From Hyphomicrobiales bacterium (GTDB lineage Bacteria > Pseudomonadota > Alphaproteobacteria > Rhizobiales > Beijerinckiaceae): DNA of 6,451 nucleotides. Positions 4,856 through 6,451 of the stretch are shown one piece after another (within the stretch, counting starts at the first letter, position 1; every line of letters begins with the position of its first letter). Where the stretch lies: the NCBI GenBank assembly GCA_003567055.1, contig PXAW01000641.1, positions 1 to 6,451 of the forward strand, written 5' to 3'. Below the pieces are notes generated by a model, which was given only the letters and a program-made list of their open reading frames with translations, had not been told where the DNA came from and ran no database searches. The position numbers and the translations under genes are program-made.

Positions 4856-5709
4856 CCGGTTTTTCCGCCGATTGGCTCAGCCTGCGCGAGAGCGCCGATC
4901 ACGCGGCGCGCAACGGCGCCCTCGTGGACAAGCTCGCAGATCATCTGCGCGGTGCGGGTGGGGGGCGCGACAGCGTCGAGATCATCGATCTCGGCTGCGG
5001 CACGGGCTCGAACCTGCGCGCCATCGCCCCGGCGCTGCATCAGCGACAGCAGAACTGGCGCCTCGTCGATCACGACGCCGCGCTGCTCGTGGCCGCGCGC
5101 GAGCACCTTGCCGGCTGGGCCGACGAGGCCCTGCGTGACGGTGATGCGCTCGAACTGGTCAAGGGTGAGCGCAGGCTGCATGTCTCCTTCATCCAGGGCG
5201 ATCTCGCCCGCGATCTCGACCCGGTGCTCGACCCGCCCCCCGATCTCGTCACGGCGGCGGCCCTGTTCGATCTGTGCGCGCGCGACTGGATCCGCTTCTT
5301 CGCCAATGCCGTGACCCGCCGGCGCTGCGCTTTCTACACGGCGCTCACCTATGACGGCCACGAGATCTGGCAGCCGCCGCATCCGGCCGATTCCGCAATG
5401 CTCGCCGCCTTCCATACCCATCAGATCACCGACAAGGGATTCGGCCGTTCCGCCGGCCCGGAGGCGACGCAGGCGCTGGCACAGGCATTCGAAAACCTGG
5501 ATTACACGGTCGAGACCGCCGGCAGCCCATGGCGGCTGGAGAGCGGTGATGCGGCGCTGATCGCGGCTCTGGCCGAAGGCCAGGCGCAGGCGGTGCGGCA
5601 AACCGGACTGGTGGAGCGGGCGCAGGTCGAGGATTGGCGCGCCGCCCGCACGGGGCCGGGTGTGACCTGCACCATCGGCCATCAGGACCTGCTGGCGGTG
5701 CCCGGCTGA
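4852..5709 (+). CDS. Class I SAM-dependent methyltransferase, last gene of the operon
   Basis: The 285-residue product has a Rossmann methyltransferase core. Motif I is IIDLGCGTGSN (residues 44-54), strand 2 ends in WRLVDHD (about 69-75) where an acidic residue should hold the SAM ribose, and FIQGDLARDLD (about 114-124) fits the motif that contacts the adenine. LVTAAALFDLC follows as the motif IV region. The N-terminus (FSADWLSLRESADHAARN) is a helical lid typical of small-molecule methyltransferases. The C-terminal third is mostly helical and not one I recognise. The start ATG overlaps the glycosyltransferase stop in ATGA, and AGGGA lies 9 nt upstream, so the two proteins are probably made in a coupled manner. 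Its likely role is to methylate the glycosylated product or its aglycone; O- versus N-methylation cannot be told from sequence. It ends 12 nt from the convergent RSH gene. Confidence 0.88.
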   Translation: MTGFSADWLSLRESADHAARNGALVDKLADHLRGAGGGRDSVEIIDLGCGTGSNLRAIAPALHQRQQNWRLVDHDAALLVAAREHLAGWADEALRDGDALELVKGERRLHVSFIQGDLARDLDPVLDPPPDLVTAAALFDLCARDWIRFFANAVTRRRCAFYTALTYDGHEIWQPPHPADSAMLAAFHTHQITDKGFGRSAGPEATQALAQAFENLDYTVETAGSPWRLESGDAALIAALAEGQAQAVRQTGLVERAQVEDWRAARTGPGVTCTIGHQDLLAVPG

Positions 5710-5723
5710 GAGCTCTGCGCTCT
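5709..5723. terminator. Short inverted repeat across the convergent stop codons
   Basis: AGAGC-TCTGC-GCTCT forms 5-bp arms around a 5-nt loop and spans the last base of the methyltransferase stop and most of the RSH stop. It is symmetric and could serve both transcripts, but it is short and has no T tract on either side. Rho-dependent or overlapping termination is just as likely. It is listed because it is the only structure in the 12-nt gap. Confidence 0.25.
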
Positions 5724-6451
5724 ACCCGGTCACCCGATCGACCTTGGCGATGATGCGTTTGGCACGCAATTCGGCGATGATGCCGTTGAGATGCTTGAGG
5801 TCCCAGACCGAGAGATTGATCTGGATATCGGTGAAATCCGGCGTGCGGCGCTTCATGGCGAGATTGTCGATATTGCCGTCATGATCGGCAATCGCCTGCG
5901 CGATCTGTGCCAGTGATCCGGGCTCGTTGATCGATTGCAACTGGATCCGCGCGGGAAAGCGCTGTGTCGCGATCGCCTCGACATCCCAGCGCACATCGAC
6001 CCAGCGATCGGGCTCGTTGTCGAAGGCGGCCAGCGCCCCGGACTGGATCGGATAGATGGTGATGCCCTCGCCCGGCGTGATGATGCCGACGATCCGGTCT
6101 CCGGGCACGGCCCCGCCCTCCGGGGCGAAGCGGATCGGCAGATCCCCGTCGAGACCGCGGATCGGGATGGCGTATTCGTCTTCCGGACCGTGCGGGATCT
6201 GGATCTTGACGAAACTCTCCTCCGATGGCGCCTCCCCGTCAGCGGCTTCGCGCACGGGCGGCGCGTTGCGGCGCTCATCCGTGTAATCGGGATAGACCGC
6301 GCGGACCACATCACCGGAGAACATCTCGCCGCGCCCGACGGCGGCCATGACATCCTCGATCGAGGAACGCGCCAGGCGGGGCAGGGCGGCGGCGATCTTC
6401 TCCTGCGAGAAGGCCTTGCCGGCACGCTCGAAGGCCCGCTCCAGGATCTGG
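5722..6451 (-). CDS. rsh: RelA/SpoT homologue, bifunctional (p)ppGpp synthetase/hydrolase, C-terminal part only
   Basis: The frame is open on the minus strand from the window edge to the TAG at 5724-5722, giving 242 residues of the regulatory C-terminal half; the hydrolase, synthetase and TGS domains lie outside. Visible parts in order are a helical segment with IEDVMAAVGRGEMFSGDVV followed by RAVYP (about 31-54), the zinc-finger/RIS-like domain FAPEGGAVPGDRIVGI then TPGEGITIYPIQS (about 108-137), and a C-terminal ACT domain from RFPARIQLQSINEPGSLAQI to the end (about 164-242). RSH enzymes set the (p)ppGpp alarmone level in response to starvation; the C-terminal half senses the ribosome and amino acid state. 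The zinc-finger domain has lost the Cys/His set seen in E. coli RelA (Cys-Cys before P-x-x-GD, and His...Cys after), reading Gly-Ala and Tyr...Ser. Alphaproteobacteria usually have one RSH enzyme that does both reactions, hence the bifunctional call, which cannot be confirmed here. Confidence 0.93.
   Translation of the reverse strand, partial: QILERAFERAGKAFSQEKIAAALPRLARSSIEDVMAAVGRGEMFSGDVVRAVYPDYTDERRNAPPVREAADGEAPSEESFVKIQIPHGPEDEYAIPIRGLDGDLPIRFAPEGGAVPGDRIVGIITPGEGITIYPIQSGALAAFDNEPDRWVDVRWDVEAIATQRFPARIQLQSINEPGSLAQIAQAIADHDGNIDNLAMKRRTPDFTDIQINLSVWDLKHLNGIIAELRAKRIIAKVDRVTG

Noticed and set aside
4582..5682. Minus-strand frame of 366 codons opposite the methyltransferase
   Set aside because: No domain, covered on the other strand by a SAM methyltransferase with a clear DLGCGTG motif.
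1..6451. CRISPR arrays, tRNA/rRNA genes, insertion sequences, phage genes
   Set aside because: No regularly spaced repeats, no cloverleaf-like segment noticed and no transposase or integrase motif in any frame.

Overview
The window is GC-rich chromosomal DNA with dense coding and GC-biased third codon positions. The DUF1194 protein, the RSH-type (p)ppGpp enzyme with an alphaproteobacterial-looking C-terminus, and the pterin-linked gene set together suggest an alphaproteobacterium, most likely of the Hyphomicrobiales. That placement is inference; no rRNA or other taxonomic marker is present, and both edges cut through genes.

Left part (1-1365): the 3' portion of a DUF1194 (von Willebrand A-like) gene on + runs tail to tail into a minus-strand higBA toxin-antitoxin pair (toxin 968-1258, antitoxin 667-957). 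About 107 bp of noticeably AT-richer DNA follows, carrying overlapping inverted repeats just upstream of the toxin, which probably form the HigA operator.

Middle (1366-2369): a minus-strand FkbM-family methyltransferase with a 12-bp tandem duplication in its N-terminal coding sequence. It is divergent from the next operon, and the shared 185-bp control region holds a perfect 7-bp-arm hairpin.

Right-centre (2370-5709): a tight four-gene + operon encoding a zinc-less BchC-like medium-chain dehydrogenase, a 6-pyruvoyl/6-carboxy-tetrahydropterin synthase (PTPS/QueD) homologue, a GT4 glycosyltransferase and a class I SAM methyltransferase. Spacings are 23 nt, 6 nt and a 4-nt ATGA overlap. The composition suggests synthesis of a modified (reduced/oxidised, glycosylated, methylated) pterin or pterin-like compound. 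The PTPS homologue lacks the usual catalytic Cys, the third zinc His and the Asp-His dyad but keeps the substrate-recognition Glu, so its chemistry is probably not that of QueD or PTPS. This is the best candidate for an undescribed pathway in the window.

Right edge (5722-6451): the C-terminal 242 residues of a RelA/SpoT-type (p)ppGpp synthetase/hydrolase on the minus strand, convergent with the operon and only 12 nt away. No tRNA, rRNA, CRISPR array or insertion sequence was seen.
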